A DNA stretch of 64,000 nucleotides from Lunularia cruciata (GCA_948567375.1 OX419761.1:25210243-25274242); one strand, 5' to 3'; positions 12,306 to 24,237 are shown, counted from the first letter of the stretch. Program-made: numbers and translations. Notes: generated by a model from the sequence alone, not told the origin.

Positions 12306-12983
12306 CTAGAGTATTCTTTGCATGGGCATTCTCCTCCAATAAGTTACCAGGCCAAGTAACAACATCACTAAAAGTTGAAACTGATGCTGCCATGGTCCCG
12401 GACTGTAGTAAGCCAAGACTACCACTACCAAAGCGTACTGGTAGGCAATATACTCATCCTTCACCAAATTGCCAACCTGGTCTATAAGAGGTTTTCTCTC
12501 CCAATAGTCAATATCGGAACCCATGGCGTATAGCACTACTCCACCAACTAGTACATCATATGACTCAACTATTGTTGCAATAGCTTGAGCTCTCACCACC
12601 GAGCTATCAAATGGATGACCAGGCTGAATCTGGACAACAAGCTCCCCATGTGTGATGTACTATGTCAAACCACCACCTAGAGATGTCTGGATCTGAAATG
12701 GACACCTCTCCACATCGGTCTTTTGTAACCCTAGACCGACAATTGTAGCATTCACCAACATAAGAGGTTGTGAATCAGAGTCTAATAAGACTCTTTGTGG
12801 TGTATGAACCTTCCCTAAAGGTCCCACCAAACGGAAAGTACTCCTTTGGTTATCCAATAGGAAAACACCAAGTGTGAATTGCATTCTTTCAAAGGCTAGT
12901 CTAGTTGGCAACTCCTCCAATCTAGCCGTTGTTGCTTGCCATAAACCACTGGTTGCTGAGCAAATTGCATGCTTCTCAACCAA
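12306..12983 (-). pseudogene. Gypsy A protease region remnant
   Basis: The frame at 12660-12983 encodes HTPQRVLLDSDSQPLMLVNA and RCPFQIQTSLGG. This is a retropepsin-like site in which the expected D-S/T-G triad reads D-S-D, so catalysis would be lost. The frame at 12306-12599 continues with TIVESYDVLVGGVVLYAMG and DYWERKP. Both fit the region between gag and RT of the gypsy A family. Confidence 0.65.
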
Positions 12984-13062
12984 GTCAACTCCTCCAATCT
13001 AGCCGTTGTTGCTTGCCATAAACCACTGGTTGCTGAGCAAATTGCATGCTCCTCAACCAAGT
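12909..13062. repeat. Perfect-period tandem duplication, 77-bp unit
   Basis: Copies at 12909-12985 and 12986-13062 start caactcctccaatctagcc and end tcaaccaagt, with one obvious mismatch (gcttctc against gctcctc). It repeats part of the gypsy A protein just upstream of the protease (SATSGLWQATTARLEEL). 77 is not a multiple of 3, so it also shifts the frame. Confidence 0.9.
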
Positions 13063-13209
13063 CAACTCCACTATCAACTACCTTTGCTCTAGTAGTAAGG
13101 ATCACATCATCCCTACTCTCACAAAGCATGCCAACCAATTTGAACATTGGGGTTGGATCAACTCCTAATGTACACATGTTACTGGTTGAAAATAAAAGAT
13201 AGCACATAA

Positions 13210-14950
13210 TCAGTTGAGACCCCCCTTCCCCCCCAACATTGTGCTAGACTCAGTCTGTGTAGTAGTAGGTGGTTGACTAGTAGGTAGTCCATCATGCACC
13301 CCATCAACACCCACCACACTTGCATTAGGATGTCTAGGAGCCATGGATGATGTTTGTAGGGCCTTAAAGAGCGTGAAAGATTGGAGGAAGTCTAACCTGT
13401 CTCCCAACCTCTCCTCTCTGTGGGTCCATCTCCACTGATGCTCCTCTAGGCTCTGGAGCACAAACTGCACTCCTAGTCATTGTTGCAGATGCATCCACCT
13501 GTGCTACTCCACACATGAAGTCCAAAGCATCTCCATCACCAGCATATGAGATGGAAGCCTTAGCACCCAAATTTGATCTCCTCTGAGCAAGAGCCATACT
13601 AGCCAATCTCTTCTTCAACTGCTCAATCCTAGTATCCATAGCTATATCAGAAGTAAGGGTATGAAATGCATCCCTACTAGGTATAGATCCTCTACCACCA
13701 CTCCTACCACCTTTTGCTCCATGAGCTGGAGCTCCTCTACCACCTGCCATAGTAGCCCTACCACTTTGTAACTCCGGGTGTAAGTCAAAGCACCGGTCAC
13801 TAGAGTGACCATATTTGTGACAATGCTCACACTATCTCTATGTTGGTTGTGATGCACCAGAGGTATCAAGTCCACTGCCTTGAGTACACTCTCTCATATG
13901 GTGAGGTCCACCACAAGTCCAACAAGCAACACCACTACTCACTGGCTACTATTGACCCAAAAATGAAGGTAAGAGTCTAACTACAATTGGCACTCCACTC
14001 GCTCCATAGGACCTTGGCTGTCCACCCTATCCTCAAAAACCAACTGGATGTGGTGCACTTTGTTGCATTCTAGAAGAAGTCACAACCATAGATGAGCTCT
14101 CCCTACCAAATCCAGATGTCACCACTCTCTTCTCCACCATGTTGAGCTCAATACCCTCAGCCAAACCAAAGACCACTGCCAAAGTGAGCAAAGTAGCCTG
14201 TAACAACATAACATCACAAATTGTACATTGTAAGTCCCTGTCCAATATTCCATACCAAAATTGGATTGCATGGGCCTCAATAACTCCCTAAGTGAAACTG
14301 ATCAGCCGCCTCATGCGAGTGTATGCCTCACGTAGGCTCTCTCTAGCGTTCAGCTAGAACTCTTGCAAGCTCCTCAACTTGTAAATCCGCATTCCTTGGT
14401 AGTTTTGCCTCAAACACTAGAAGAACTCCACCATGGGGTTAAACCTTGATACCACATCACCTCTTGTAGCGGTACCTCCACTAGTAGCACTATCTCTAGC
14501 CAGTGCACCTCCACTAGCTCCACCAATACTACTCAAGCTAGAACTCGTGGGTACAATTGATCTACTCTTGGCAATTGAGCCTAAAGTGATAGAGATATAG
14601 TTAAGAGACCAATATTGTCTTTATAACTCAATCTCCACCAAGTGAGCTCTCTTGAACTCATGGTAATCATACATCAATGGACCCTCCAAATGCTAAAACA
14701 ACCTCTTCCATGGCATGAAGGGTGTAAACAAAGTTAGGTTCCGTATCTACTACAGATCATCCCACTATCAAACTCTTTGATGAAGTCATCCAACTCAATG
14801 GTACCCACTATACTAGAGTAACACCTAGAGCTTTTAGCAGCACCATAAATCTCTTCCATGTCCCACAACAACGATGCGAACACACCAAGTGCACTCTCAA
14901 CTAAATTAGCTCTTATGTTGAACTCCAACTCTGAGTCAATCTCCTCCCTC
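13210..14950 (-). pseudogene. Gypsy A gag remnant
   Basis: Lies between the protease and the primer-binding site, so gag by position. The frame at 13364-13750 is rich in G, S and R with IEQLKKRLASMALAQRR. The frame at 14734-14928 begins MEFNIRANLVESALGVFAS and contains ELDDFIKEFDSG. Around 13790-13930 the minus strand shows scattered Cys/His codons where a zinc knuckle is expected, but I could not confirm an intact CCHC. The frames are broken. Confidence 0.55.
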
Positions 14951-14967
14951 GTTGGGACTTGAGATTT

Positions 14968-14980
14968 AGACTAATACCAA
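14968..14980 (-). promoter_or_regulatory. Candidate primer-binding site of gypsy A
   Basis: The minus strand reads TTGGTATTAGTC, close to the tRNA-iMet complement used by plant LTR elements and to the gypsy B site at 20417-20429. It sits just upstream of the gypsy A gag frame. No clear CA dinucleotide marks the LTR end beside it. Confidence 0.5.
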
Positions 14981-15202
14981 GCATCACTCTGAGTAAATCC
15001 ACTACATACTACAATGCTATCTCCTCTGGAATCCCCAATGAACTCCGTCATGACAAAATAACTATAAACCGCCAATTGCAAATTAAAAGTACCCCATCGA
15101 GTGCCAACACCACCAACCAAGCACCATTCAGTGCCAAACCTAACAAAACATTACCCACTGATGTAACTCTAATTGAGACAACTACACTAGGAGAAAGGGT
15201 GA

Positions 15203-15616
15203 TGTAAAAGACCAAGAACGAGGAGAGAAATAGGAAAATGGAAACTCACATTGGGATACTTGAATGTATGAAAACTCCAAATGCCTAGCATGAGCTTTGG
15301 CTTTGGTATTTATAGGAAGCATACAAGGCCCTTGAGTAGCTTATCAAGAAGCTTCCTTGAGGCGCTTACTTAGAGTGCAAGCCAAGTTAACCAAAAAGCT
15401 TCTCAAGAAACTTCCTTCTAGAAGCCGTCTACTTGGCGTGCAAGCTAAACTAGTTGGAATCTTTTAGAAGTTTCCTTCTAGAAGTTACCTGCTTGGGGTG
15501 CAAGTTAAGCTAGTCAGGAAGCTTCCTAGGTGCTTCTAGAATATTTTGGGCTAATTTGGCTTATTTTCTACTCCGTTAGCTTTACTAACTACGTCACTAA
15601 ACTCCATATTGTTACA
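15203..15616 (-). repeat. Gypsy B 3' LTR
   Basis: Runs from tgtaaaagaccaag to atattgttaca on the plus strand (TG...CA). It shares with 20430-20836 the blocks aatggaaactcacattggga, ctccaaatgcctagcatgag, tttggctttggtatttatag and actccatattgttaca. Sequence divergence between the two LTRs is evident, so the insertion is not recent. Confidence 0.9.
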
Positions 15617-15649
15617 TATTCTCTCATCGCTAGTTGGTGATATCCTTGT

Positions 15650-15830
15650 CACCATTGAAGCTTCAAACTCCAAGATGGTTGTCTATGCATTCTAGAGGTG
15701 AGAAAGAGGTGCCCATGTGGTATAATGAAGGGGATACCCTTTTCAAAGGACCTTGTACTCCGTATGTTATTGGCATCCTTGTTGAATGTGGCGACGTGTA
15801 AGGATACCATCAACTTTGTACTCCTCATGA
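15650..15830 (-). pseudogene. Chromodomain at the integrase C-terminus of gypsy B
   Basis: A minus-strand frame with stops reads HEEYKVDGILTRR, then EYKVL-KGYPLHYTTWAPLSHL, then ILEFEAS. This matches the chromodomain pattern (EYEVEEIL, YLVKWKGYP, TWEP, L..FE). In chromoviruses this domain follows the integrase and is thought to guide insertion into heterochromatin by binding histone marks. Here several stops interrupt it. It lies immediately before the 3' LTR, as expected. Confidence 0.75.
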
Positions 15831-15949
15831 TCATTGATAGGGATGGGAAGAGGAGGAAGTTAGACACAAGAGGAAAAGGAAGATGGGTTAGGAAAAAAGG
15901 GTTTTAACTTGGAAATGTGAAAGATAGAGTGGATGCACATATGACAAGG

Positions 15950-17110
15950 TCAGGCAAGTCGATAAGCAACATGAGAGATGATTTGGGTGAAATCAAAGGG
16001 TCCTATCCAATTAGGGGTAAGTTTATGAAACTTGGGTATCAAGTGGGAGGGGTAGGTTGCTAGAAAATAGTATAACTTTATCACCGACTTCAAAGGTGAG
16101 ATCACAACAATGGTGGTCCGTATATTTTTTTGACAATTCTGAGCAACAAGGAGATGAAATTTGGCTTGTTGGAGAGATTGAGATATGGTGGTCAAGAAGG
16201 TTGAAGTATGAGGGACCTGAGATGAAAGAGGAGCAAAAAGAGAATATGGAACAAATGGATCTTGGCCAAAATTGAGAAAGAAATGAGAAAATCCGGTGCT
16301 TGCCTATCTAGAATTATTGTAGGCAAATTCTACAACTTCAAGACATTCATCCTAATTGGTATGGTGGTCATTGACAAAGGCATGCAACATATCTTGCAAG
16401 GTACAATTTTCATATTCAATTTGTCTATCAATTTGAGGATGATAGGCTATGGACAAAGGAAGCTTGGTGTTGAGTATTTGGAAGAGTGTTTGCCAAAACT
16501 TCTTGACGAATCTAGGATCACAATAAAAAATGAGTACAAGTAGCATCCCATGATGCTTGAAGACATTGTCAAAGTAGATTTGCGCTAAGGTTGGAGCATC
16601 CACGATATCAAAGATTGGTGCCAAGTGGATTTGCTCACTAAGCTTATCCATAAACACCACGATTATTGTGTGTTCTTGCTTTGTCTTGGACAAGGATGTG
16701 ATGAGATCTGAGCTCACGTGTTCCCATCAAGCAGATGGAATGGGGAGTGGTTGAAGGTATTCACTCGGCTTGTGGTTGTTGGCCTTGTTACATTGGTAGC
16801 TCTCATATGATTGCACAAACTCTCTAACATCTCGTGCCATGTTGGGCCACCACCATCAGTGTTGGAGGGTACCCAAGGTCTTGTCCACACCCATGGGACC
16901 AGCTATTGGTAAATCATGGGCTTTTTGAAAGAGCACAAGTCTGAGATCACCTTTGGTTGGAACATAGATCCGGTCCTCATGGAATAGAAGACCTTTCTTG
17001 AAGGATAAGGTGTTGTACTCCTTGTCATGTTGTAAGATGACCATGTACCATTTAGAAGAAAGGATCTTGTTGTAGACTTGATCGAAACTCGTGTTAAACC
17101 TTGGGGTCAA
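15950..17110 (-). pseudogene. Gypsy B integrase remnant
   Basis: From 17110 downward: the zinc-binding N-terminal region (KAHDLPIAGPMGVDKTLGTLQ). Then the catalytic core at 16352-16717, with TIIVVFMDKLSEQIHLAP carrying the first Asp, DNVFKHHGM, FYCDPRFVKKFWQTLF carrying the second Asp, and SIAYHPQIDRQIEYENCTLQDML near the Glu. Then the C-terminal strand region (15950-16195: LATYPSHLIPKFHKLTPNWIGPFDFTQIISHVAYRL). The last is the GPY/F module typical of chromoviruses. Frames are separate, with stops between. Confidence 0.85.
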
Positions 17111-17169
17111 TTGACATCATCGTAATTATTGTTGTGATGAGAAGAAGAGACTTCAAATCAGGTCGTCGT

Positions 17170-18703
17170 GATAGAGTATCAAGGATGACATGGAACCAAC
17201 CTAGTTTGTACTCAATTTTGATATCAAACAATTGGAGTTATTCCTCCCATCGATGATATTGATTCTTCATGAGTTCCAAGTGTAATGTTTACAACAATGG
17301 TTTGTGATCAATCTGCATGATCACTTTTTTCCCAAAAAGATAATGCTTCCATACCTTTGTGGCATACACCATTGCAAGTTGTTCTCAATCTCGAGCAGAG
17401 TAATTTCTTTCAGCCATATTTAGTTGGTGATACACAAAGGCAATGGGATGTAGTCCATATGGGAATTATTGTTGCAACACGGCTCCAATTGCAAAGTTAG
17501 AAGCATCAAAATCAACCACACAAGGTAGATGAGGATCATATGGTTGAAGAATGGGTCCTTAAAGACACCATCAGTTTCAACACCTAAAATGCTTCTTTGT
17601 GCTTGGTGGTCCACTAGAAGCTCAAGTTTTTCTCCAAGAGGTCAATCAATGGTGCACTTACATGAGCATAATAATAGATGAGCCATCGGTAAAAATTGGC
17701 TAATCCATTAAATACCCATACTTCTGTAGCATCTTTTTGAGTAGGCCAATCAGTAATGGCCTTGATTTTCTCCTCTTCTATCTTGATCCACTCCGATGAG
17801 ATCTTGTGAACCAAGAAGGTAACTTCTTTCTGCCAAAAAGCATACTTTGACTTCTTACAATAACATTTCCATTGTCATAGTCATCTTAGGACTTCTTGCA
17901 CATAATTCACATGGTTTGCATTTGTCTTGCTATAGATTAAGATATCATCCAAGAACACCACCACATACCAATCCAACACCCGATGGATCTGATCCATGAA
18001 GACTATTGGAGCATTAGTAAGCCTGAAAGGTAAAACTCTCCACTCCTTGTGCAAAAGGCAATATTTTGCACGTCCTTGTGCCCATACCTCGTGTGAAAAG
18101 CAATCAAGGATGCACATCCTCCCTATCAATGGGGATTTGCCAATAGTTGTTATAGAGATCTAACTTGGAAAAGTATTATGCTCCACTCAATTGATCAAGC
18201 AAGTCAGTAATCCGAGGCAAGGGATATGCATTCTTCACTGTCTGCTTATTGAGCCCACGGTAATCAATACAAAAATGAAGTCCTCCATCCTTGTTTGGAA
18301 TGAATAGTACTGGTGCTCCCCAAGGGGAGGTGCTATGTTGTATGAAGTCCTTCTTCAACATATCTGTAAGTGTTGTTTGCAACTCCTCCAACTCCTTAGG
18401 TGAGAGCCGATTGATTGGTCTACTCACTGGAGTACTCCCTAGCAATAACTTAATCTTGAAGGGCATACCACGATTGGATGGTAATCCTTTTAGCGGATCA
18501 TCCAAAAACATGTCCGCAAACTCTTGAACTATCTGATCAACCATTGTTTGATGAGGCTCTTGGCCTCCCTCAAATTGTCCTTGTGAAATTGGCTTGATCC
18601 ACACCGCAAAAACAGATTTATCTCCCTTCAAGGCTTGCTCTATGGCTGCTTCATTACCAAACTTCCCATCTATGGACTCATCTTTCTTCAAAGCTTGCTC
18701 CAT
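17170..18703 (-). pseudogene. Gypsy B reverse transcriptase/RNase H remnant
   Basis: The frame at 18176-18703 contains [32 protein letters not shown] and [28 protein letters not shown]. The frame at 17881-18129 contains LPFRLTNAPIVFMDQIHR and VVVFLDDILIYSK, the YxDD box with Tyr replaced by Phe. The frame at 17614-17814 contains KIKAITDWPTQKDATEVWVFNGLANFYRW. This is a complete motif series for Ty3/gypsy RT. An RNase H region follows down to about 17170 with scattered stops. Before the RT, a tandem-like stretch (18600-18790) repeats [11 protein letters not shown] and EQALKKDES. Confidence 0.88.
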
Positions 18704-18937
18704 GTTGCTTTCTTGGTAAACTTCCCATCTTGGGACTTAACCTCCTTCAAGGCTTGCTCTATGGCTACTTTCTCGACAAACTTCTCATCCTAGGACTAAC
18801 TATTTTTAGGTGTTTAAATCAAAGGTGCCAAACATCCTAATAGGATATTCCTACCTTGGTGTTGTACTTGAATTTGTTATCGGTTCCAATCAAATTGAAC
18901 TTTATGATGTTCAAGCCAAGGTAGTCCTAGAATGACA

Positions 18938-20407
18938 TCATAGTGTAGAAGTGTCACTACAAACCTCATACACTCCAAATAATCCTTTCCAATCTTGAAG
19001 GTAACATGATGTGAGGTATGGAATGCAAAACTTTCTACCATCTTCCATCATCAATCTTCTTCCAATTACTTGCTTGATAAGAATACTCAATTCCTTTGCT
19101 ACTTGCATAAATATACAATTCTTTGAACTTCCAGAATCAACCAAGATCCTACAACCACAATTAAATATCGTACCTTGCAAGTGAAGCAAACTTGCATAGG
19201 TTGAGCTTCAATCCCATTAGAACTAATCAAGCTTCCAATAGGCGGCTTAAAATCTCCTATTGGGATTCCTTGTTTCTTGATCATTTTGCTCCACAAACTC
19301 TATCTGGGCAACTTCTTGAGGTCGTCCATTCTTGAATGGACATTCAGCGATGCAATGTCCCAATTGGTAACAAAGAAAACAACCCCTATTTTGTTGTAGT
19401 TTTTCTCTATTTGTAGTTGTAAGTGGTCTCCGTTGAATGGCATCAATCTCCATTGGTGCCGGCTCCTCCACCCGTGTGTAGTGTATTGGTAACTTTTGTG
19501 GAGGTCAAAGTTGAGATAAAGTTGTTGCAACCAAGGAATCAAAACATTCGGCCAACCGCATGGCTTCCTCCAAGTGTTGTGGTTCTCGCATGGTTACCTT
19601 TAATTTGGTTCTTGACTTCAAGCCCCTCACAAATTGATCCAAAGCTTCACCTTTTAGTATATCTAGAATTGCATTATGGTGTTATGGAATTACGGGATGT
19701 AACTTCTCCGAGAGCCAATCTATTTCAACTTTGTCAACCTATCCTACGTAGCTCGTGTGGCATTTATAGTTTGAAATTGACTAATTATTGAACTCTTGAA
19801 TTTTACCTATGTCAAGATTGGTGCAACAATTTGTCATTCAGCTTGCTCCACTTGGGATCTCCACCATAGCTTTGCTACTCCATCCAATTGGCTAGAAGCC
19901 AAGAGAATTTGTTTTTGCTCATCTTGCAGATTAGTAGCTTCAAAATAACATTCATAGTCAAACATAAAATTCTCCACTGCACGCGAGAGATACTTGCCTT
20001 CAAATACCTTGGGTTTAGGTAATCAAATTTGATCTTCTCCTTCTCAAATTGGTACTCTTTCTATGTGCTCATGTCATCAAAGCTCTCATTCATCCAACAA
20101 TCAAGTAAGGTGCTTGATTTGTTGCTGCATAGCAAAGATTAACTCGAGTATTGCCTCCATGGTTGCTACTCTATCACGCCCCCTAATTTATCTAATTTAT
20201 TAACACATAGAAGCAGCATGTCCATTGTTCTCCATAATTTACAACCGGAAGTACCAAGGGTTCCTCAGATATGGTGATCATATGCAGAAAATCTTGTACA
20301 AAGCGTGAGGTGATGAATTGTGTAAAATGATGCTTGGGTAGTACTTGGATATGAAAATCCCAATGGTTAGGTAGAAATGGGTTTGGTGGTCCATAAATTT
20401 CATCCAT
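18938..20407 (-). pseudogene. Gypsy B gag and protease remnant
   Basis: The frame at 18938-19189 has CRILVDSGSSKNCIFMQVAKEL, a retropepsin site with the D-S-G triad intact. The frame at 19247-19471 has GCFLCYQLGHCIAECPF, a CCHC zinc knuckle of gag nucleocapsid. Between 19500 and 20160 the minus strand is gag-like but broken. A short ATG frame (20192-20407, MDEIYGPPNPF) starts just after the primer site and may be leader or the original gag start. Confidence 0.8.
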
Positions 20408-20416
20408 CCCATTCTT

Positions 20417-20429
20417 GCTCTAATACCAA
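20417..20429 (-). promoter_or_regulatory. Gypsy B primer-binding site
   Basis: Immediately after the 5' LTR end (TTTTACA) the minus strand reads TTGGTATTAGAGCAAG, matching the usual plant tRNA-iMet primer site TGGTATCAGAGC apart from one base. Confidence 0.85.
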
Positions 20430-20836
20430 TGTAAAAGACCGAGACCAAGGAGAGAAATATGAGAATGGAAACTCACATTGGGACACGTGAATGTAAGAAA
20501 ACTCCAAATGCCTAGCATGAGATTTGGCTTTGGTATTTATAGGTAGCATACAAGACCCTTAGATAAATTTCCTTGAGCCGCTTTCTTGAGAGTGCAAGCC
20601 AAGTTAATCAAGAAAGAAACTTCCTTCTAAAAACCGCCTACTTGGAATGCAAGCTAAGCTAGTTGGAAGGTTCTAGAAGCTTCCTTTTAGAAGCTATCTA
20701 CTTGGGATGCAAGTTAAGCTAGTTGAGAAGCTTCCCAAGAAGCTTTCTAGATGCTTTTAGAATACTTTGGGCTAATTTGGCTTATTCTCTACTTTGTTAG
20801 CTTTACTTACTACGTTGCTAAACTCCATATTGTTAC
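20430..20836 (-). repeat. Gypsy B 5' LTR
   Basis: A 407-bp repeat with TG...CA ends (tgtaaaagaccgag to atattgttaca on the plus strand), homologous to 15203-15616. Its outer end is the sequence that forms both arms of the palindromic element at 11587-11788. Confidence 0.9.
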
Positions 20837-22080
20837 ATGCGACCTGTAACCTGCCATCACAATACACACTCTCACAGTCTACAAGTCATCACTTCTTGTC
20901 TCATTGGAGAGAAACATAAATAGTTTGATTGGTCATCAATCTAGCCTCACTATTGAGAGCACATCAGAGCACCAACGCTCTAAATTCAAGGCACTTGACA
21001 CAAACACGGTGCGGAAACAAGAAATAGAGAATGGAGGATGTCCAATCACAAGAAATCTAAACAAAGATCCTCCATCTCATAAAACAACATTGGATTGACT
21101 CTACCATTATTCGGCATTTAACATAATCGGAGTACTTATCTACTTCTTGTGCTACAAGGATCACCAAGAAAGGGATCTTCTTGCCAAAATCTGTTCCTCT
21201 TGCTAAAATTTGTTCTTCTCACCAAAATCAGACATAAACCCTTCACAAAATTTAACATAAATCTGACATAAATCCTTAAAGTTGGTTGACCTTTTATCCT
21301 TAGCTAACTCTTCACTTGAGCCAAATTGGAAAAATGAGTTTTGTCCAATCTCTAATTCATGACGATCTACTTCCAACTTCACCTTCAATTTCACTTTTTG
21401 AGCTCAACCTGCAACAAATTGATCTTACTTTCACCATTTAAGCTCAAAATCACAACTACCGCTTGAAAATTGCTTCTCTCTAGCTCCAAATTTTGCCAAT
21501 GCTTCCGCACACAATCTCTCTCAAGGAAATCTGAACTACTTGATCAAGACACCATGATCCACCAAGCTTGGAGATACCACCAACACTTGCCATTCTTAAA
21601 CCCAATTTCCCCCTGACTCACTTCTCTAATGTAATCAAATTGTTTACAAGTCAAATCAACTCAAATCAGATCAGTACTTGATGTGGTCCTCAACAACTTG
21701 CCAAAAATGGGGCATTGATTACAGTCAAGCCACACCCACTCTAGCTAAGAGACTCCATGTGACACTCGCCGGCTTTCTGTCCACTCTAGCAAGGAACTCG
21801 AAGGCTCAACATCAAAGAAGGGGGCTCTTTGGAGCTGCACTTCCATGGTATACTCTTGATTTTGACCTAGGTCTCATCCCAATGGTCCCGTTGATGGCAC
21901 ATACGATGGTACGTACGGTGCAAGTGACGGTGGGACCCACCATGAAATCAGTACCCCAAACACAAAATCTGACCATCAAAAAGTAGTCTATGAGTAACTG
22001 CCAAAGTCCCTATAACTTCTATCATTGGAACTCTAGTGTTTGAGCAATCTAGATGCAACACTACAAATGGCGTGACATGG
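20837..22080 (-). other. Non-coding remnant between gypsy B and copia gag, right member of the bracketing repeat
   Basis: No coding domain. Positions 21636-22080 are the partner of 7105-7672. The part at 20837-21635 together with 14981-15202 could be the rest of a long gypsy A 5' LTR/leader into which gypsy B inserted. That is inferred from position and cannot be proven here. Confidence 0.5.
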
Positions 22081-22132
22081 CACCCAATTAATCACCCAAT
22101 CAACTTCAGATTGGAACATGGAGCAACTCTAA

Positions 22133-22465
22133 TCAATGACTACTAACAATTGTTCTTGGTCTTTTGTGATCAAATTTGGTCAAATGGCAATAGCATCCCA
22201 CACATCTTGGGCAAAGTGAGGTCTTGAATGTGATCTTCATAGATGATGAAACACACAACACAACGTAATGGAGTCCTTGAAATGATCTACATGCATTGCT
22301 TCTGATGTTACATTTAGCAACAATCAAAATTGGTTCTATCTCCTCCTTTGTCATGAGACTCCATAGCCCTTGATCCCAAAGGAACATCTGTATTTGAAAT
22401 TTCCAAACAGTCCAATTGAGCTTTTGTAACTTCTCTCCAATAATCTTGCCCACGGACTCTGCCAT
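22133..22465 (-). pseudogene. Copia gag N-terminal remnant
   Basis: A 110-codon frame starting MAESVGKIIGEKLQKLN, with the copia gag signature KLNWTVWKFQIQMFLWDQGLWSLM (compare the usual KLNGENYSTWK..M...L....LW..) and KEEIEPILIVAKCNIRSNA. It lies about 450 bp inside the 5' LTR on the same strand, where gag should be. It is truncated by the gypsy insertion, since protease resumes only at about 6990 and the zinc knuckle is missing. Confidence 0.75.
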
Positions 22466-22917
22466 TGCTACAATCCTAAGCTTGTAGCACCCGTACTCGC
22501 AAAAACATCAAGAAACACTCCATGAATCAAGTGGGTCAAAAATATGGACCAAACATGTAATTCCTACATCGATAGGAAGGTGCACTATAGCTTCAAAAAA
22601 ATATTGTTTGGCCTTCCAAATTGACTGCAAGGATTTGAGAAGGCTCTACCAATGGCAGAACAGCCTCTGAATATCATAAAAATTAGATGTCTACCAAATT
22701 CACTGCTTCTAAACAAGATTTGTCTATGACCATGGTGCATCAAATTCAAGCAAAATTATGATCTTGATCTCCAAAATTGCAATTTTAGGTAAAATAAATA
22801 GCACAACCGGTAATTCCAATCACGTCAACAAAATCCCTTAACTCTCTCTAGTTTCTCTCACCTATCTTTCTCCAAGTGCACACACCTAGACTCAACCTCT
22901 CAGCTACTTTAATACCA

Positions 22918-23034
22918 TGTCAAATAACACAAGGACTAGACCAACACTCCAAGACCATTCATAGCAGACCATGAGAGAGAGAGCACGCACAAGGACAATA
23001 AGCAGGAATTAATGAGAGAGAGAATACTTCTCAA

Positions 23035-23102
<68 letters not shown>

Positions 23103-23163
23103 TACATGTGTATCTTAAACCCTTATAAAGTAGAACAAAGTCACTATGAGCTTGGAATGCTTG
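22918..23163 (-). repeat. Copia 5' LTR, outer end decayed
   Basis: Matches 3208-3432 from tgtcaaataa to cactatgagcttgga, then diverges, so the last 10-15 bp including the TG end are not recognisable. The (TA)n at 23036-23098 is an expansion of a short ta run in the partner LTR. The primer site TGGTATTAAAGTAG lies just inside, at 22904-22917. Confidence 0.8.
23036..23098. repeat. (TA)n microsatellite
   Basis: About 31 uninterrupted ta dinucleotides inside the copia 5' LTR. The other LTR has about six, so it expanded after insertion. Confidence 0.95.
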
Positions 23164-24237
23164 GAATGAGATGTTATTTATAAATGGATTTTCTTTTAAT
23201 ATATGATGGTTCATACACATGCTTTTATGAATAGCTTATATGAAAAAAATTTAGTATCGAATCATTTATTTGAATATTGAGTTTCTAATTCTTTGAAAAG
23301 TATGATGATATTATCACATGCATCAATTTGAAACAAGTCTTACACTCAAAAGCTATTTTCTAACCGTTGAAAGTACATGATGGAGAATCTGCTTTGGCAA
23401 TAGAAGTTAGATTTACGTATCAAGTAGGGATTTGAATATAAATATAAAGGAAATAAAAATAATCAAATCACATGTATTACCATAGAAAATGAAGATCAAA
23501 TTTGAAAAGTGGATGGATGAAAAATTGCATGAATTATTAACCTAACTAGTCCTCTTACATTGGCTTCGATTATGAGGGAGTGTTAATCCTGACTAAAACC
23601 GTGTGCAATAATTTTAGAAAGAAGATCAAAAAAATTTTACAAAACATTACATCAAGCTGATTCCAAGCCAGTTCTTTCTCTTTCAAAACTTGCTGACCTC
23701 TCTAAATCCTCATTGCAAAGTAATAGCTTGTGGGCATGGAATCATAGATGGAATATCACAAACATTCAACCAGCCCTTTATAATACAAATTTCCCTAAGA
23801 AAAAAGATGATAATTATATGCATGTAACATACCTTTATAAGTTTTAAAAGTTTTACGAATTACCATATTTCTTCCGCAAAACATGCTTATTACTTCTCAG
23901 TGTATTAACCAATAGTCAAATAATTTCTTGACGGGTTTCCCCGAAGATGGATCACATATATGAAGGTACGTAGAATATTAAAATTCACTATCTAGATGTA
24001 GATTCTGTGATAATCAAAGGTAAAGTATTCAAAGTTGATAAGTAATAGCTAAATAACCATCTGCTGACGTTTACCGATGCAAAATTCAACACACGCTGGA
24101 TGTAAGATTAAAAGAAAAAGATTCCGCATGAAATGCAGCTCAATGAGCGACATTCAACAAAAGCATAGAGATGTACCGCCTACTCAAACATGAGCTTTGG
24201 AAAAATACACAGAAAATCAAATTCTATCACCAATACA

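Larger units (their letters stand above)
15203..20836 (-). mobile_element. Ty3/gypsy chromovirus (gypsy B) with two LTRs
   Basis: A 5.6-kb element bounded by LTRs of 414 bp (15203-15616) and 407 bp (20430-20836), oriented 5' to 3' from high to low coordinates. Inside the 5' LTR is the primer site TGGTATTAGAGC. Gag with a zinc knuckle, protease, RT, integrase and a C-terminal chromodomain follow in order. The coding region has many stops and frameshifts, so it is dead. The flanking 5-mers (ggtga and tgcga) do not match, so there is no clear target duplication. It sits upstream of the gypsy A gag and inside the copia element, making it a late arrival in the nest. Confidence 0.88.
3208..23163 (-). 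mobile_element. Ty1/copia retrotransposon split by nested insertions
   Basis: The outermost element of the block. Terminal repeats at 3208-3432 and 22918-23163 share their ends and most of their length (tgtcaaata, accaacactccaagaccatt, gagagagcacgcacaagga, actacgagcttgga). Inside the right repeat is a tRNA-iMet type primer site (TGGTATTAAAG on the minus strand), and inside the left repeat is a polypurine tract (CTTGAGGGGGAG). Gag lies at 22133-22465 and protease, integrase and RT at about 6990-3560, in the correct copia order on the minus strand. About 15 kb of gypsy sequence separates gag from protease, so those elements inserted into this one. The coding sequence is broken throughout, so the element cannot be autonomous. 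Confidence 0.85.

Noticed and set aside
15198-20841. Target-site duplication for gypsy B
   Set aside because: The 5-mers next to the LTRs (ggtga and tgcga) differ at two positions and no shift of the boundary improves the match.
3203-23170. Target-site duplication for the copia element
   Set aside because: The outer end of the right LTR is decayed, so the true boundary cannot be placed.
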